Assembly (NCBI RefSeq): GCF_001742745.1
Contig: NZ_MJAK01000001.1
Location: 310,001-374,000 of the forward strand
Direction of reading: 5' to 3'
From: Curtobacterium sp. ER1/6
GTDB lineage: Bacteria > Actinomycetota > Actinomycetes > Actinomycetales > Microbacteriaceae
DNA: 64,000 nucleotides
Of this stretch, positions 20,435 through 28,897 are shown piece after piece. A program made the position numbers and the translations under genes. Numbering within the stretch: the first letter of the stretch is position 1; every line of letters begins with the position of its first letter. The notes below the pieces were generated by a model. That model was not told the DNA's origin and searched no databases. It saw nothing but the letters and a program-made list of their open reading frames with translations.

Positions 20435-20524
20435 CCGAGTGGGCGAGATCCGTCACGATCGACCGTTCCCGGCGACAGCAACTGCTCGTCCGGCGAGCGA
20501 CGCACGGCGTGTCCTGCACGCTCG
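20435..20524 (-). repeat. 91-bp intergenic element, copy 3 (reverse orientation)
   Basis: Read on the minus strand it has the same GCAGGACACGCCGTGCGTCG and CGTGACGGATC blocks as copies 1 and 2, with a diverged centre. The CCGAGTGGGC end is intact; the other end has changed. It sits 23 bp from the palindrome at 20364, on the same relative side as copies 2 and 4. Confidence 0.75.
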
Positions 20525-20564
20525 CGTGGCGAGCGGGGCGCGCTGGAGCGTTCGGGCACGGACG

Positions 20565-20602
20565 ACGAGGGGCCCCGCACCGGACGGTGCGGGGCCCCTC
20601 GT
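20565..20602 (-). terminator. Hairpin terminator of bioY
   Basis: Perfect 18-bp arms (ACGAGGGGCCCCGCACCG) with a 2-nt centre, 10 bp past the bioY stop. Confidence 0.8.
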
Positions 20603-20612
20603 GTCGGTCGCG

Positions 20613-21212
20613 TCAGCGGCGGCCGACCAGCTTCCACGCCAGGGGCAGGACGCCGGCGGCGATGAGCGCCTTGGCGACCCCGCCGACGATGAACGGGTAC
20701 AGGCCGGCGGCGAGCACCGACTGCAGGTCGTTCGGCAGACCGAGTGCGCCGAGTGCGACGGCGAGGTACGGCAGACCGGTCACGAACGGGATCGCGCTGG
20801 CGAGCAGCATCGCGACGGTGGCGCGGCCGACCTTCCGGTCCCAGTTGCGACGGGCGAGCCAGCCGATGACGCCCGCGGCCGGGACGAAGCCGATCACGTA
20901 GCCGAAGCTCGGGAGCGCGAGGGCCTGCAGGCCGCCCTGCATGTCGGCGAAGAACGGGGCACCGGCGAGGCCGGCGACCGCGTAGACGAGCAGCGCGAGC
21001 ATGCCGCGGCGGGCGCCGAGCGTCGCGCCGACGAGCACGACCGCCAGGGTCTGGCCCGTGACCGGCACCGGCCACATCGGGACCTCGAGCTGCGCGAGCG
21101 CCGCGGTGAAGAGGGCACCGCCGGCCACGAGGGCGGCGTCGGTGGCGAGGCCCGAGGTGCGGATGCGGTCGGCGAGGACTGCGCGGCGAGCGAACCCGGT
21201 GGCGTTCGTCAT
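20613..21212 (-). CDS. bioY: Biotin transporter substrate-binding protein BioY
   Basis: 199-residue BioY, the membrane S-component of energy-coupling-factor biotin transporters. It has about six hydrophobic helices and the family motifs VPVTGQTLAVVLVGA and GARRGMLALLVY. Start ATG 21212 (MTNATGFARR) with AGGAG 7 nt upstream; the frame extends to 21302 but has no better site. No bioM or bioN gene is adjacent, so it would use shared ECF energy subunits or act alone. Divergent from the ABC-F gene. No biotin-regulator box could be identified with confidence. Confidence 0.93.
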   Translation of the reverse strand: MTNATGFARRAVLADRIRTSGLATDAALVAGGALFTAALAQLEVPMWPVPVTGQTLAVVLVGATLGARRGMLALLVYAVAGLAGAPFFADMQGGLQALALPSFGYVIGFVPAAGVIGWLARRNWDRKVGRATVAMLLASAIPFVTGLPYLAVALGALGLPNDLQSVLAAGLYPFIVGGVAKALIAAGVLPLAWKLVGRR

Positions 21213-21328
21213 GGATTCTCCTAGAATGGACTGCTGGTCCCGTTCGAGGACCATCGGTCCCGTCAGCGTAGCGGTGCACCTCCCGCACACGTCGTTGTGC
21301 ACATCACCAACTGATTGGACGTCCTCTA

Positions 21329-22927
21329 GTGCTTGCCGTGCACGACCTCGAGATCCGTGTCGGGGCCCGCCTCCTCATGGAGAACGTGTCCTTCCGTGTC
21401 GAGAAGGGTGACAAGATCGGCCTCGTCGGGCGCAACGGCGCCGGCAAGACCACGATGACCAAGGCGCTGGCGGGTGAGTCGCAGCCGACCGACGGCAAGA
21501 TCGACCGCTCCGGCGAGATCGGCTACCTGCCGCAGGACCCGCGGTCGGGCAACCCGGAGGACACCGCGCGGAAGCGGATCCTCGACGCCCGCGGTCTCGG
21601 CGAGCTCGTCGAGGGCATCCGTCAGGCGACGCTCGACATGGCGAGCGAGGACGCCGACGTCGCCGAGAAGGCCATGCGCCGCTACAGCCGGCTCGACGAC
21701 CAGTTCAACGCGCTCGGCGGCTACGCGGCCGAGGCCGAGGCCGCCTCCATCGCGTCGAACCTCAAGCTGCCGGACCGCATCCTCGACCAGCCGCTCGGGA
21801 CGCTCTCCGGTGGTCAGCGCCGCCGCATCGAGCTCGCGCGCATCCTGTTCTCGGACGCCGAGACGATGATCCTCGACGAGCCGACGAACCACCTCGACGC
21901 CGACTCGATCGTCTGGCTGCGGGAGCACCTCAAGACATACCCGGGCGGCGTCATCGTCATCTCCCACGACGTCGAGCTGGTCGACGAGGTCGTCAACCGC
22001 GTGTTCTACCTCGACGCCAACCGGCAGACCATCGACGTCTACAACATGGGGTGGAAGCTGTACCAGCGGCAGCGTGCCGCCGACGAGGAGCGCCGCCGCA
22101 AGGAGCGCGCGAACGCCGAGAAGAAGGCCGCCACGCTCAAGGACCAGGCCGCCCGCTTCGGCGCGAAGGCCACGAAGGCCGCGGCGGCGCACCAGATGGT
22201 CGCGCGCGCCGAGAAGCTCCTCGCGGGCCTCGAGGACGAGCGCGCCGTCGACCGCGTCGCGAAGCTGCGGTTCCCGACGCCCGCGGCATGCGGCCGCACC
22301 CCGCTCATGGCCGAGGGGCTGTCGAAGTCGTACGGCTCGCTCGAGATCTTCGCCGGCCTCGACCTGGCGATCGACCGCGGCTCGCGCGTCGTCATCCTCG
22401 GCTTCAACGGCGCCGGCAAGACGACGCTGCTCCGGATCCTCGCGGGCGCCGACCAGCCGGACACGGGCGAGATCCTGCCCGGGCACGGCCTGCGCATCGG
22501 GTACTACGCGCAGGAGCACGAGAACATCGACGTGAACCGCTCGGTCATCGAGAACATGGTGTCGGCGTCGCCGAACCTCACCGAGACCGAGGCACGACGG
22601 GTGCTCGGGTCGTTCCTCTTCACCGGCGACGACGGCTACAAGAAGGCAGGCGTCCTCTCCGGCGGTGAGAAGACGCGCCTGTCGCTCGCGATGATCGTCG
22701 TCTCGGGCGCGAACGTGCTGCTCCTCGACGAGCCCACGAACAACCTGGACCCCGCGTCCCGCGAGGAGATCCTCGGCGCGCTGGCCGGGTACGAGGGCGC
22801 GGTCGTCCTCGTGTCGCACGACGCCGGCGCGGTCGAGGCGCTGAACCCGGAGCGCGTGCTCCTGCTGCCGGACGGCACCGAGGACCACTGGAACAAGGAC
22901 TACGCGGAGCTCATCGAGCTGGCGTAG
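21329..22927 (+). CDS. ABC-F family ATPase (ribosome-associated)
   Basis: 532 residues with two ABC domains and no membrane segments. Domain 1: Walker A GRNGAGKTT, signature LSGGQRRRIEL, Walker B MILDEPTNHLD. Domain 2: GFNGAGKTT, LSGGEKTRLSL, LLLDEPTNNLD. Between them is the long charged P-site-tRNA-interaction linker (about residues 245-295, many Arg, Lys and Ala). ABC-F proteins bind the ribosomal E site and regulate or rescue translation; some give antibiotic resistance. It resembles the housekeeping actinobacterial group rather than a known resistance type, but the subgroup is not certain. Start GTG 21329 has no clear ribosome-binding site. Confidence 0.9.
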   Translation: MLAVHDLEIRVGARLLMENVSFRVEKGDKIGLVGRNGAGKTTMTKALAGESQPTDGKIDRSGEIGYLPQDPRSGNPEDTARKRILDARGLGELVEGIRQATLDMASEDADVAEKAMRRYSRLDDQFNALGGYAAEAEAASIASNLKLPDRILDQPLGTLSGGQRRRIELARILFSDAETMILDEPTNHLDADSIVWLREHLKTYPGGVIVISHDVELVDEVVNRVFYLDANRQTIDVYNMGWKLYQRQRAADEERRRKERANAEKKAATLKDQAARFGAKATKAAAAHQMVARAEKLLAGLEDERAVDRVAKLRFPTPAACGRTPLMAEGLSKSYGSLEIFAGLDLAIDRGSRVVILGFNGAGKTTLLRILAGADQPDTGEILPGHGLRIGYYAQEHENIDVNRSVIENMVSASPNLTETEARRVLGSFLFTGDDGYKKAGVLSGGEKTRLSLAMIVVSGANVLLLDEPTNNLDPASREEILGALAGYEGAVVLVSHDAGAVEALNPERVLLLPDGTEDHWNKDYAELIELA

Positions 22928-22932
22928 CCGGA

Positions 22933-22981
22933 GACGGACGGGAGGCCCGTGGCGGAGTCCGCCACGGGCCTCCCGTCCGTC
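22933..22981. repeat. Intergenic palindrome, 48-bp family, variant arm sequence
   Basis: Perfect 24-base arms around one central base. The outer 13 bases (GACGGACGGGAGG) are as in the other copies, but the inner arm reads CCCGTGGCGGA instead of CGCGGTGCC, with matching changes on both sides. Pairing is kept while sequence changes. It starts 5 bp past the ABC-F stop, between convergent genes. Confidence 0.88.
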
Positions 22982-22998
22982 CGGCGGTCGCCGTGCGG

Positions 22999-23991
22999 TC
23001 AGCGACCCGCGTTCAGCAGTTCGTCCTCGACCTCGTCGTCGGACCGCGGCTTGGCGTCCTTGCGCCGCTGCCGCTCCAGCGCGCGCTCGCGCTCCTCGGG
23101 GTCGTCCTGGTTGAGGTTCCGGTACTCCTGCACCATCAGGTACGCCAGGAAGCCAAAGCCGCCGGCCGCGAACAGGAACCACTGGATGAAGTAGCTGAGG
23201 TGGAGCCCGGTGTCGGCACTCGGGCGGTCCCACCCCAGCGGGCGGGCTTCGTCCGGCGCGGGGGACTCCGCGGCGAGCTGCCCGTAGGCGCCCGTCCAGA
23301 TCGGGGTGTCGACCTTCGCCGCGACGTCGGCGAGCGTCACGGACTGCACCTGGTCGGTGTGGGCGGGATCGGTGCGGCCGGGGATGCGGGGCTCGCTCTG
23401 CTGCAGGCGCGCGGTGACCGTCACCTCGCCGCTCGGCGGGGCGGGCACGTGGTCCGGGGCGTCCTGCCGGTTCCCCGTCGGCACCCAGCCGCGGTCCACG
23501 ACGAACGCCCGACCGTCGGCGGTGACGAGCGGGGTGAGGACCTCGAAGCCCGGCTGGCCGTTGTGCACGCGGTTGCGCACCAGGAGCTGGTCGGTGACGT
23601 CGTAGCGGCCCGTCACCTCGACCCGCAGCCACTGCTGGTCGTCGCTCCAACTCGACGCCCGGGGGAGCGCCTGGTCGACGGGCACGGGGGTGTGGTCGTA
23701 GTTCTGCGCGATCTGCTCGTTCTGGCGGACGGCCTCGTTGCGGCGGTCCCACTGCCACATGCCGAACAGGGTGCAGACGATCGCGAAGGCGACCGCGATC
23801 GCGAAGTAGCCGAGCCAGCGACGGCTGCGGACGAAGCCCCAGCCGACGAACGGGTCCGGTGCGCCTCCGGGCGCCGGAGCGTCGTCGTGGTCGAGCACCG
23901 CCGTCGGACCGCGGTGGCCGGCCGCCGCACGCTGGATCTTCGCCGCGTGCTTCCGGCCGTAGCGGGCGCTCGGGTCGAACTCCTCCGTCAT
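22999..23991 (-). CDS. SURF1 family cytochrome oxidase biogenesis protein
   Basis: 330-residue SURF1-like protein, which helps assemble aa3 cytochrome c oxidase, probably at the haem A insertion step. Two transmembrane segments flank a periplasmic domain (about 61-82 and 265-288). Family hallmarks include GMWQWDRR after the first helix and VDRGWVP in the middle. The N-terminal 50 residues and C-terminal 40 residues are charged and cytoplasmic. Start ATG 23991 overlaps the upstream small gene by 4 bp (ATGA). Fits with ctaA and ctaB in this window. Confidence 0.9.
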   Translation of the reverse strand: MTEEFDPSARYGRKHAAKIQRAAAGHRGPTAVLDHDDAPAPGGAPDPFVGWGFVRSRRWLGYFAIAVAFAIVCTLFGMWQWDRRNEAVRQNEQIAQNYDHTPVPVDQALPRASSWSDDQQWLRVEVTGRYDVTDQLLVRNRVHNGQPGFEVLTPLVTADGRAFVVDRGWVPTGNRQDAPDHVPAPPSGEVTVTARLQQSEPRIPGRTDPAHTDQVQSVTLADVAAKVDTPIWTGAYGQLAAESPAPDEARPLGWDRPSADTGLHLSYFIQWFLFAAGGFGFLAYLMVQEYRNLNQDDPEERERALERQRRKDAKPRSDDEVEDELLNAGR

Positions 23992-24296
23992 CGTCCGGTG
24001 CCGCTGGAGCGCACCCCGACGTCGTTCTTCGGGGCGTCCTCGCGGGCACGGACGTCGTCGAGGTGGTCGACGTCCTCGTGCATGCCGGTCACGCGGACCG
24101 GGAACGAGCGGGAGCGCAGGTAGTCGGCGAGGAAGTCGCAGTGCTCCTCGCAGGCGGCCCAGATCTTCACGCGGTCGATGGCGTGGATGCGCGGGTTCCG
24201 CCAGTTCACACGCCACTCGGCGGTGTTCGTGCAGCCGGCGCGTGAGCAGACCGGCGTCGAACCGGGCTCGGTGAACAGGTCGAACGTCGCCCCCAT
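23988..24296 (-). CDS. Conserved hypothetical protein with a Cys-rich, zinc-ribbon-like N-terminus
   Basis: 102 residues, function not recognised. The N-terminal half has two cysteine pairs: Cys17-x4-Cys22 (CSRAGC) and CEEHC near residue 50, which could form a zinc site. The C-terminal 30 residues are charged and look disordered. It lies in a three-gene minus-strand unit (DUF3099 protein, this gene, SURF1-like) with 1-bp and 4-bp overlaps, so co-translation with the SURF1 protein is likely. A metal-related role near oxidase assembly is only a guess from context. Confidence 0.75.
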   Translation of the reverse strand: MGATFDLFTEPGSTPVCSRAGCTNTAEWRVNWRNPRIHAIDRVKIWAACEEHCDFLADYLRSRSFPVRVTGMHEDVDHLDDVRAREDAPKNDVGVRSSGTGR

Positions 24297-24772
24297 CAGC
24301 GGCGTGCCCGGGGCTTGGCGGACCAGACGCGGGAGCGGTCACCGTTCCGCTGCCACTCCTCCTGCGCGTGCTGCGCCTGCTCGCGGAGGCGCTCCTGCTC
24401 GGCGCGGTACGCCTCGGCACGGGCGTCCTCCTGCCGTTCGCGGAGGCGCGGGTCGACGGCGTCGTACAGCTCGATGGCGCCCGCCGGGGACACGATGTCG
24501 CTCTCGGCGTGGCTGCCGGCGTTCGCGAGGATGACCGCGACCCACGGGATGACGGCGGCGAGGACGATCGGGATCACCGCGAGCCACGAGTGCCAGGTCG
24601 TCCAGATGAGCACGGCGCCGATGAAGCACACGACGCGGACGGCCATCTGCCAGACGTACTTCGACAGCCGGTGTGCGCGATCGAGTTCGGGGGAGTCCGG
24701 CAGTGACGTGATGCTCTGCGTGGAACCCGAGGTGGTGTGCGTCGCGTGGAACCGGCGCTGCGTCGACTTCAT
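24296..24772 (-). CDS. DUF3099 family membrane protein
   Basis: 158 residues. SITSLPDSPELDRAHRLSKY followed by two close transmembrane helices (about 42-62 and 65-83) is the DUF3099 pattern of actinobacteria; function is unknown. The C-terminal part (about 105-158) is Arg-, Glu- and Gln-rich and probably helical and cytoplasmic. Start chosen: ATG 24772 (MKSTQRR) because GGAAG lies 8 nt upstream. An in-frame ATG five codons earlier at 24787 has no such site. First gene of the SURF1 operon. Confidence 0.8.
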   Translation of the reverse strand: MKSTQRRFHATHTTSGSTQSITSLPDSPELDRAHRLSKYVWQMAVRVVCFIGAVLIWTTWHSWLAVIPIVLAAVIPWVAVILANAGSHAESDIVSPAGAIELYDAVDPRLRERQEDARAEAYRAEQERLREQAQHAQEEWQRNGDRSRVWSAKPRARR

Positions 24773-24944
24773 ACGGTGTTCTTCCATTCGCCCGGATCCC
24801 AGCCTAAGCCCGCACCACCGACAGTGGGCCCGCCGCGCGGGGGACAGCTGCGGGGACCGGCTCCGGTACGCTCGTCCGGGCGTGTCCGGCGGTCCTCGCG
24901 ACCGTGGTGCGCCGTGTCACCACCACTCGAACGGAAGCGCGATC

Positions 24945-25658
24945 ATGACCACCTCTCGTACCGTCCTCGTCACCGGCGGCAACCGCGGCATCGGCCACGC
25001 CCTCGCGGCCCGCTTCGTCGCCGCCGGACACCGCGTCGCCGTCACGTCCCGCAGCGGCCAGGGCGGCCCCGAGGGCGCGCTCACCGTCGCCGCCGACATC
25101 ACGGACTCGGCCTCGGTCGACGCCGCGTTCACGCAGGTCGAGGCCGAGCTCGGCCCGATCGAGGTGCTCGTCGCCAACGCCGGCATCACGAACGACCAGC
25201 TGCTGCTCCGCATGTCCGAGGAGGACTTCACGAGCGTGGTCGACACGAACCTGACCGGCACCTTCCGGGTCGTCAAGCGCGCCACGAAGGGCATGATGAA
25301 GGCGAGGTTCGGCCGGATCGTGCTGATGTCGAGCGTCGTCGGTGCCTACGGCCAGGTCGGCCAGGTCAACTACGCGTCGTCGAAGGCCGCGCTCGTCGGC
25401 ATGGCCCGGTCGATCACCCGTGAGCTCGGCTCGCGGGGCATCACGGCGAACGTCGTGGCGCCGGGCTTCATCCAGACGGACATGACCGCGGCGCTGCCGG
25501 AGGAGCTGCAGGCCGAGTTCAAGAAGCAGATCCCGGCGGCGCGCTACGGCACCGTGGACGACGTCGCCGACGCCACGCTGTTCCTGGCGAGCGACGGCGC
25601 GGGGTACGTCTCCGGGGCGGTCATCCCGGTCGACGGCGGTCTCGGGATGGGCCACTAG
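24945..25658 (+). CDS. fabG: 3-oxoacyl-ACP reductase FabG-type short-chain dehydrogenase
   Basis: 237-residue short-chain dehydrogenase. Cofactor motif TGGNRGIG (10-17), NAG (78-80), catalytic Ser130, Tyr143 and Lys147 in YASSK. Closest in pattern to the actinobacterial FabG1/MabA type reducing 3-oxoacyl-ACP with NADPH in fatty-acid synthesis. No inhA-like enoyl reductase gene follows, unlike in mycobacteria, so a role outside fatty-acid synthesis cannot be excluded. Start ATG 24945 with GGAAG 8 nt upstream. Convergent with serB. Confidence 0.88.
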   Translation: MTTSRTVLVTGGNRGIGHALAARFVAAGHRVAVTSRSGQGGPEGALTVAADITDSASVDAAFTQVEAELGPIEVLVANAGITNDQLLLRMSEEDFTSVVDTNLTGTFRVVKRATKGMMKARFGRIVLMSSVVGAYGQVGQVNYASSKAALVGMARSITRELGSRGITANVVAPGFIQTDMTAALPEELQAEFKKQIPAARYGTVDDVADATLFLASDGAGYVSGAVIPVDGGLGMGH

Positions 25659-25683
25659 GCCGAGACTCGGGGCGCGCGGCGGC

Positions 25684-26322
25684 TCAGCCGCGCAGCCCCA
25701 GCGCGGCGAGCACCGGCGAGAGGTCGCGGTCGACCACCGCCACGTCGGCCTCGGCGCGGACGCGCGGCTTCGCGTCGAAGGCGACCGACAGCGCCGCGAC
25801 GCGCATCATCTCGAGGTCGTTCGCCCCGTCGCCGACCGCGACGGTGTGCGCCGCTCCGACCCCGTCGGCACCGGCCCACTCGTGGAGCGCGGCCGCCTTG
25901 GCGTGCGCGTCGACGACCTCGCCGAGCACCCGCCCGGTGAGGACGCCGTCGACCACCTCGAGCCGGTTCGCCCGGCAGTGGTCGAGGCCGAGCCGCTCGG
26001 CGAACGGGTCGAGGACCTCGTGGAAGCCGCCGGACACCACGCCGACGGTCCCGCCCGCGGCGTGGACGCCGCGGACCAGCTCGTCGGCTCCCCGTGTGAC
26101 GCGGACCGCCTCCTGCGCGCGCGCGGTGACGTCGGCCGGGAGGCCCGCCAGGGTCGCGACCCGCTCCCGGAGGCTCTCGGCGAAGTCGATCTCCCCGCGC
26201 ATGGCGCGCTCCGTCACCGCCTGCACCTGTGGCCGGGTCCCGGCATGGTCGGCGAGCAGTTCGATGACCTCGTCCTCGAGCAGCGTGGAGTCGGCATCGA
26301 GGACGACGAGGAAGCGTGGCAC
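25684..26322 (-). CDS. serB: Phosphoserine phosphatase
   Basis: 212-residue HAD-superfamily enzyme releasing phosphate from phosphoserine in serine synthesis. Motif I LDADST (Asp9 nucleophile, Asp11), motif II SGGFHEV, and motif III/IV VAVGDGANDLEMM match SerB. It has only the catalytic domain, without the ACT domain found in mycobacterial SerB2. Start GTG 26322 (MPRFLVVLDAD) has no ribosome-binding site. TACCGT lies 6 nt upstream, consistent with a leaderless transcript. Confidence 0.93.
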   Translation of the reverse strand: MPRFLVVLDADSTLLEDEVIELLADHAGTRPQVQAVTERAMRGEIDFAESLRERVATLAGLPADVTARAQEAVRVTRGADELVRGVHAAGGTVGVVSGGFHEVLDPFAERLGLDHCRANRLEVVDGVLTGRVLGEVVDAHAKAAALHEWAGADGVGAAHTVAVGDGANDLEMMRVAALSVAFDAKPRVRAEADVAVVDRDLSPVLAALGLRG

Positions 26323-26328
26323 GGACCA

Positions 26329-26334
26329 ACGGTA
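26329..26334 (-). promoter_or_regulatory. Candidate -10 box of serB (leaderless)
   Basis: TACCGT, 6 nt before the GTG start, with no ribosome-binding site between. Confidence 0.5.
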
Positions 26335-26343
26335 CCGACAGCA

Positions 26344-26382
26344 GGAGGCGCGGCCGACGTCCGTGACGTCAGCCGCGCCTCC
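26344..26382 (-). terminator. Hairpin terminator of glgC, GGAGGCGCGGC-type arms
   Basis: GGAGGCGCGGC pairs with GCCGCGCCTCC, and an inner GACGTC repeat extends the stem with one mismatch. It begins 18 bp past the glgC stop. The outer arm resembles the 48-bp palindrome family but lacks the GACGGACG end. Confidence 0.65.
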
Positions 26383-26399
26383 AGGCCGGTTCCGAGGTG

Positions 26400-27641
26400 T
26401 CAGGCCTCGACGCGGACCCCCTTGCCCACGACCGTGATGCCCGACTCGGTCACCGTGAAGCCGCGGCCCTCGTCCGTCTCGCGGTCGACGCCGACCTGCG
26501 CGCCCGGGGCGATCACCACGTCCTTGTCGAGGATGGCGCGGTTGACGACGGCGCCGGCCCCGATCGAGGCGCGTTCGAACACGATCGAGTCGAGGACCTT
26601 CGCGCCCGAGTCGATCCCGCACCAGGGGCCGATGACGCTGCGCTCGACCTGGGCGCCGGACAGCAAGCAGCCGAGCGCAACGATCGAGTCGACGGTCGAA
26701 CCGGTGTTGCCGTTCGCGTCGCGCACGAACTTCGCCGGCGGCAGGTTCGTCTGCTGGTTGAAGATCGGCCAGTCCTGGTTGTACAGATTGAAGACCGGCA
26801 CCGGGGCGATGAGGTCCATGTGCGCGTCGAAGAACGAGTCGATCGTGCCGACGTCGCGCCAGTAGTAGCGGTCGCGCTCGTTCGAACCGGGGACGTCGTT
26901 GCGCTGCAGGTCGTACACGCCGGCGTCGCCGCGGGCCACGAAGTCCGGCACGATGTCGCCGCCCATGTCGTGCGCGCTCGACTCGATCTGGCCGTCACGG
27001 AGCACGGCGTCGACGAGGGCGTCGGCGTCGAAGACGTAGTTGCCCATCGACGCGAGGATCTCGCCGGGGGAGTCCGCGAGGCCGACGGCGTCCTTCGGCT
27101 TCTCGAGGAAGGCGTCGATCTTGGTGGGGTCGTCCTGGTCGACCTGGATGACACCGAACTGGTCGGCGAGCCCGATCGGCTGACGGATCGCCGCGACCGT
27201 GGCACTGCGGCCGGAGGCGATGTGGGCCTCGATCATCTGGTGGAAGTCCATGCGGTAGACGTGGTCGGCACCGACCACGACCACGATGTCGGGGCGCTCG
27301 TCGCGCAGCAGGTTGAGCGACTGCAGGATGGCGTCCGCCGAACCGGCGAACCACCGCTTGCCGAGTCGCTGCTGCGCCGGCACCGACGCGACGTAGGACC
27401 CGAGCAGCCCCTCCATGCGCCAGGTCTCGGCGACGTGGCGGTCGAGACTGTGCGACTTGTACTGCGTCAGGACGACGATCTTCTGCAACCCGGAGTTGAC
27501 CAGGTTCGAGAGCGCGAAGTCGATGAGGCGGAAGTTCCCACCGAACGGGACAGCGGGCTTCGCGCGGTCGGCCGTGAGCGGCATGAGCCGCTTGCCCTCG
27601 CCTCCGGCGAGCACGATGCCGAATACCTTCTTTGGTGCCAT
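26400..27641 (-). CDS. glgC: Glucose-1-phosphate adenylyltransferase (ADP-glucose pyrophosphorylase)
   Basis: 413-residue enzyme making ADP-glucose for glycogen synthesis. [12 protein letters not shown] at the N-terminus (nucleotide binding), KPAVPFGG and the C-terminal left-handed beta-helix repeats are present. Start chosen: ATG 27641 ([14 protein letters not shown]). A GTG three codons upstream (27650) lies inside a TACTGT box that would be the -10 of a leaderless promoter. Divergent from glgA with a 47-bp gap, the classical actinobacterial arrangement. Confidence 0.97.
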   Translation of the reverse strand: MAPKKVFGIVLAGGEGKRLMPLTADRAKPAVPFGGNFRLIDFALSNLVNSGLQKIVVLTQYKSHSLDRHVAETWRMEGLLGSYVASVPAQQRLGKRWFAGSADAILQSLNLLRDERPDIVVVVGADHVYRMDFHQMIEAHIASGRSATVAAIRQPIGLADQFGVIQVDQDDPTKIDAFLEKPKDAVGLADSPGEILASMGNYVFDADALVDAVLRDGQIESSAHDMGGDIVPDFVARGDAGVYDLQRNDVPGSNERDRYYWRDVGTIDSFFDAHMDLIAPVPVFNLYNQDWPIFNQQTNLPPAKFVRDANGNTGSTVDSIVALGCLLSGAQVERSVIGPWCGIDSGAKVLDSIVFERASIGAGAVVNRAILDKDVVIAPGAQVGVDRETDEGRGFTVTESGITVVGKGVRVEA

Positions 27642-27648
27642 GTGGTTC

Positions 27649-27654
27649 ACAGTA
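27649..27654 (-). promoter_or_regulatory. Candidate -10 box of glgC (leaderless)
   Basis: TACTGT, 7 nt before ATG 27641. Back to back with the glgA box at 27677. No convincing -35 seen. Confidence 0.5.
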
Positions 27655-27676
27655 GGCGTCCGGACAGTGAACCCGT

Positions 27677-27682
27677 TACGTT
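27677..27682 (+). promoter_or_regulatory. Candidate -10 box of glgA (leaderless)
   Basis: TACGTT, 6 nt before GTG 27689, with no ribosome-binding site between. Confidence 0.5.
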
Positions 27683-27688
27683 GAGTCC

Positions 27689-28888
27689 GTGCGAGTCGAT
27701 CTACTGACCAGGGAGTATCCGCCGGAGGTCTACGGCGGAGCGGGTGTCCACGTGGCCGAGCTCACGGCTGCGCTGCGGTCGGGGACGGACACGGACGTGC
27801 GGGTGCGGGCCTTCGGTGGCCACCGCGACGAGCAGGGCGTGACGGCGTACGGCACGCCCGCCGGGCTCGAGGGCGCGAACGGCGCCCTGCAGGCGCTGGG
27901 CACCGACGTGGCCATCGCCGCCGACGTCGCGGGTGCCGATCTCGTGCACTCGCACACCTGGTACACGAACGCCGCCGGGCGGATCGCGCAGCTCACGCAC
28001 GGCATCCCGCACGTGGTGACCGCGCACAGCCTCGAGCCGCTGCGCCCATGGAAGGCCGAGCAGCTGGGCGGCGGCTACCGCCTGTCGAGCTGGATGGAGC
28101 GCGAGGCGTTCGAGCAGTCCGACGGCGTCATCGCGGTGTCGAAGGCGATGCGCGCCGACATCCTCCGTTCCTACCCGTCGATCGACCCGGCCAAGGTGCA
28201 CGTCGTCTACAACGGCATCGACATCGACGAGTGGAAGCCCACCGTCGACGAGGACGCCGTCCGCGCCCTCGGGATCGACCCGACGCGCCGCTCGGTCGTC
28301 TTCGTCGGACGCATCACCCGGCAGAAGGGCCTGCCCTACCTGCTCCGCGCCGTGGCGTCCCTGCCGTCGGACGTGCAGATCGTCCTGTGCGCCGGCGCGC
28401 CCGACACCCCGGAGATCATGGCCGAGGTCACCGGGCTCGTCGAGTCGCTGCGGCAGCAGCGCGACGGCGTCGTGTGGATCGACCGGATGCTCGAGCACCG
28501 CGAGATCGTCAACGTGCTCTCGTCCGGGACGGTCTTCGTCTGCCCGTCGATCTACGAGCCCCTCGGCATCGTGAACCTCGAGGCCATGGCGTGCGGCATC
28601 CCCGTCGTCGGCACGCGCACCGGCGGCATCCCCGAGGTCGTGGCCGACGGCCTGACCGGACGCATCGTGCCGATCGACCAGGCGCAGGACGGTACCGGCA
28701 CGCCGAACGACCCGGACCGGTTCGTCGCGGACCTCGCGGCCGGGCTCGAGGAGGTCCTCGCCGACGAGGGGCTCGCGAAGCTCATGGGACGCGCCGGACG
28801 CATGCGCGTCGAGAGCGAGTTCACGTGGGACGCGATCGCACGGCGGACACGGCAGGTCTACGACGGGGTGCTCGCCCGGAAGCCGTAG
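27689..28888 (+). CDS. glgA: Glycogen synthase, Corynebacterium type (GT4)
   Basis: 399-residue GT4 glycosyltransferase of the actinobacterial glycogen-synthase family, not the longer GT5 GlgA of E. coli. In mycobacteria the related GlgM makes maltose-1-phosphate from ADP-glucose, so the product could be either. The N-terminal [13 protein letters not shown] donor/acceptor loop (10-22), [22 protein letters not shown] and the E-x7-E motif in [12 protein letters not shown] are present. Start GTG 27689 ([10 protein letters not shown]). Its stop TAG lies in a TAGGCT box before the next gene. Confidence 0.94.
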   Translation: MRVDLLTREYPPEVYGGAGVHVAELTAALRSGTDTDVRVRAFGGHRDEQGVTAYGTPAGLEGANGALQALGTDVAIAADVAGADLVHSHTWYTNAAGRIAQLTHGIPHVVTAHSLEPLRPWKAEQLGGGYRLSSWMEREAFEQSDGVIAVSKAMRADILRSYPSIDPAKVHVVYNGIDIDEWKPTVDEDAVRALGIDPTRRSVVFVGRITRQKGLPYLLRAVASLPSDVQIVLCAGAPDTPEIMAEVTGLVESLRQQRDGVVWIDRMLEHREIVNVLSSGTVFVCPSIYEPLGIVNLEAMACGIPVVGTRTGGIPEVVADGLTGRIVPIDQAQDGTGTPNDPDRFVADLAAGLEEVLADEGLAKLMGRAGRMRVESEFTWDAIARRTRQVYDGVLARKP

Positions 28889-28891
28889 GCT
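28886..28891 (+). promoter_or_regulatory. Candidate -10 box of the ABC ATPase gene (leaderless)
   Basis: TAGGCT, 6 nt before ATG 28898. Its first three bases are the glgA stop codon, so chance is harder to exclude here. Confidence 0.4.
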
Positions 28892-28897
28892 GGGGCC

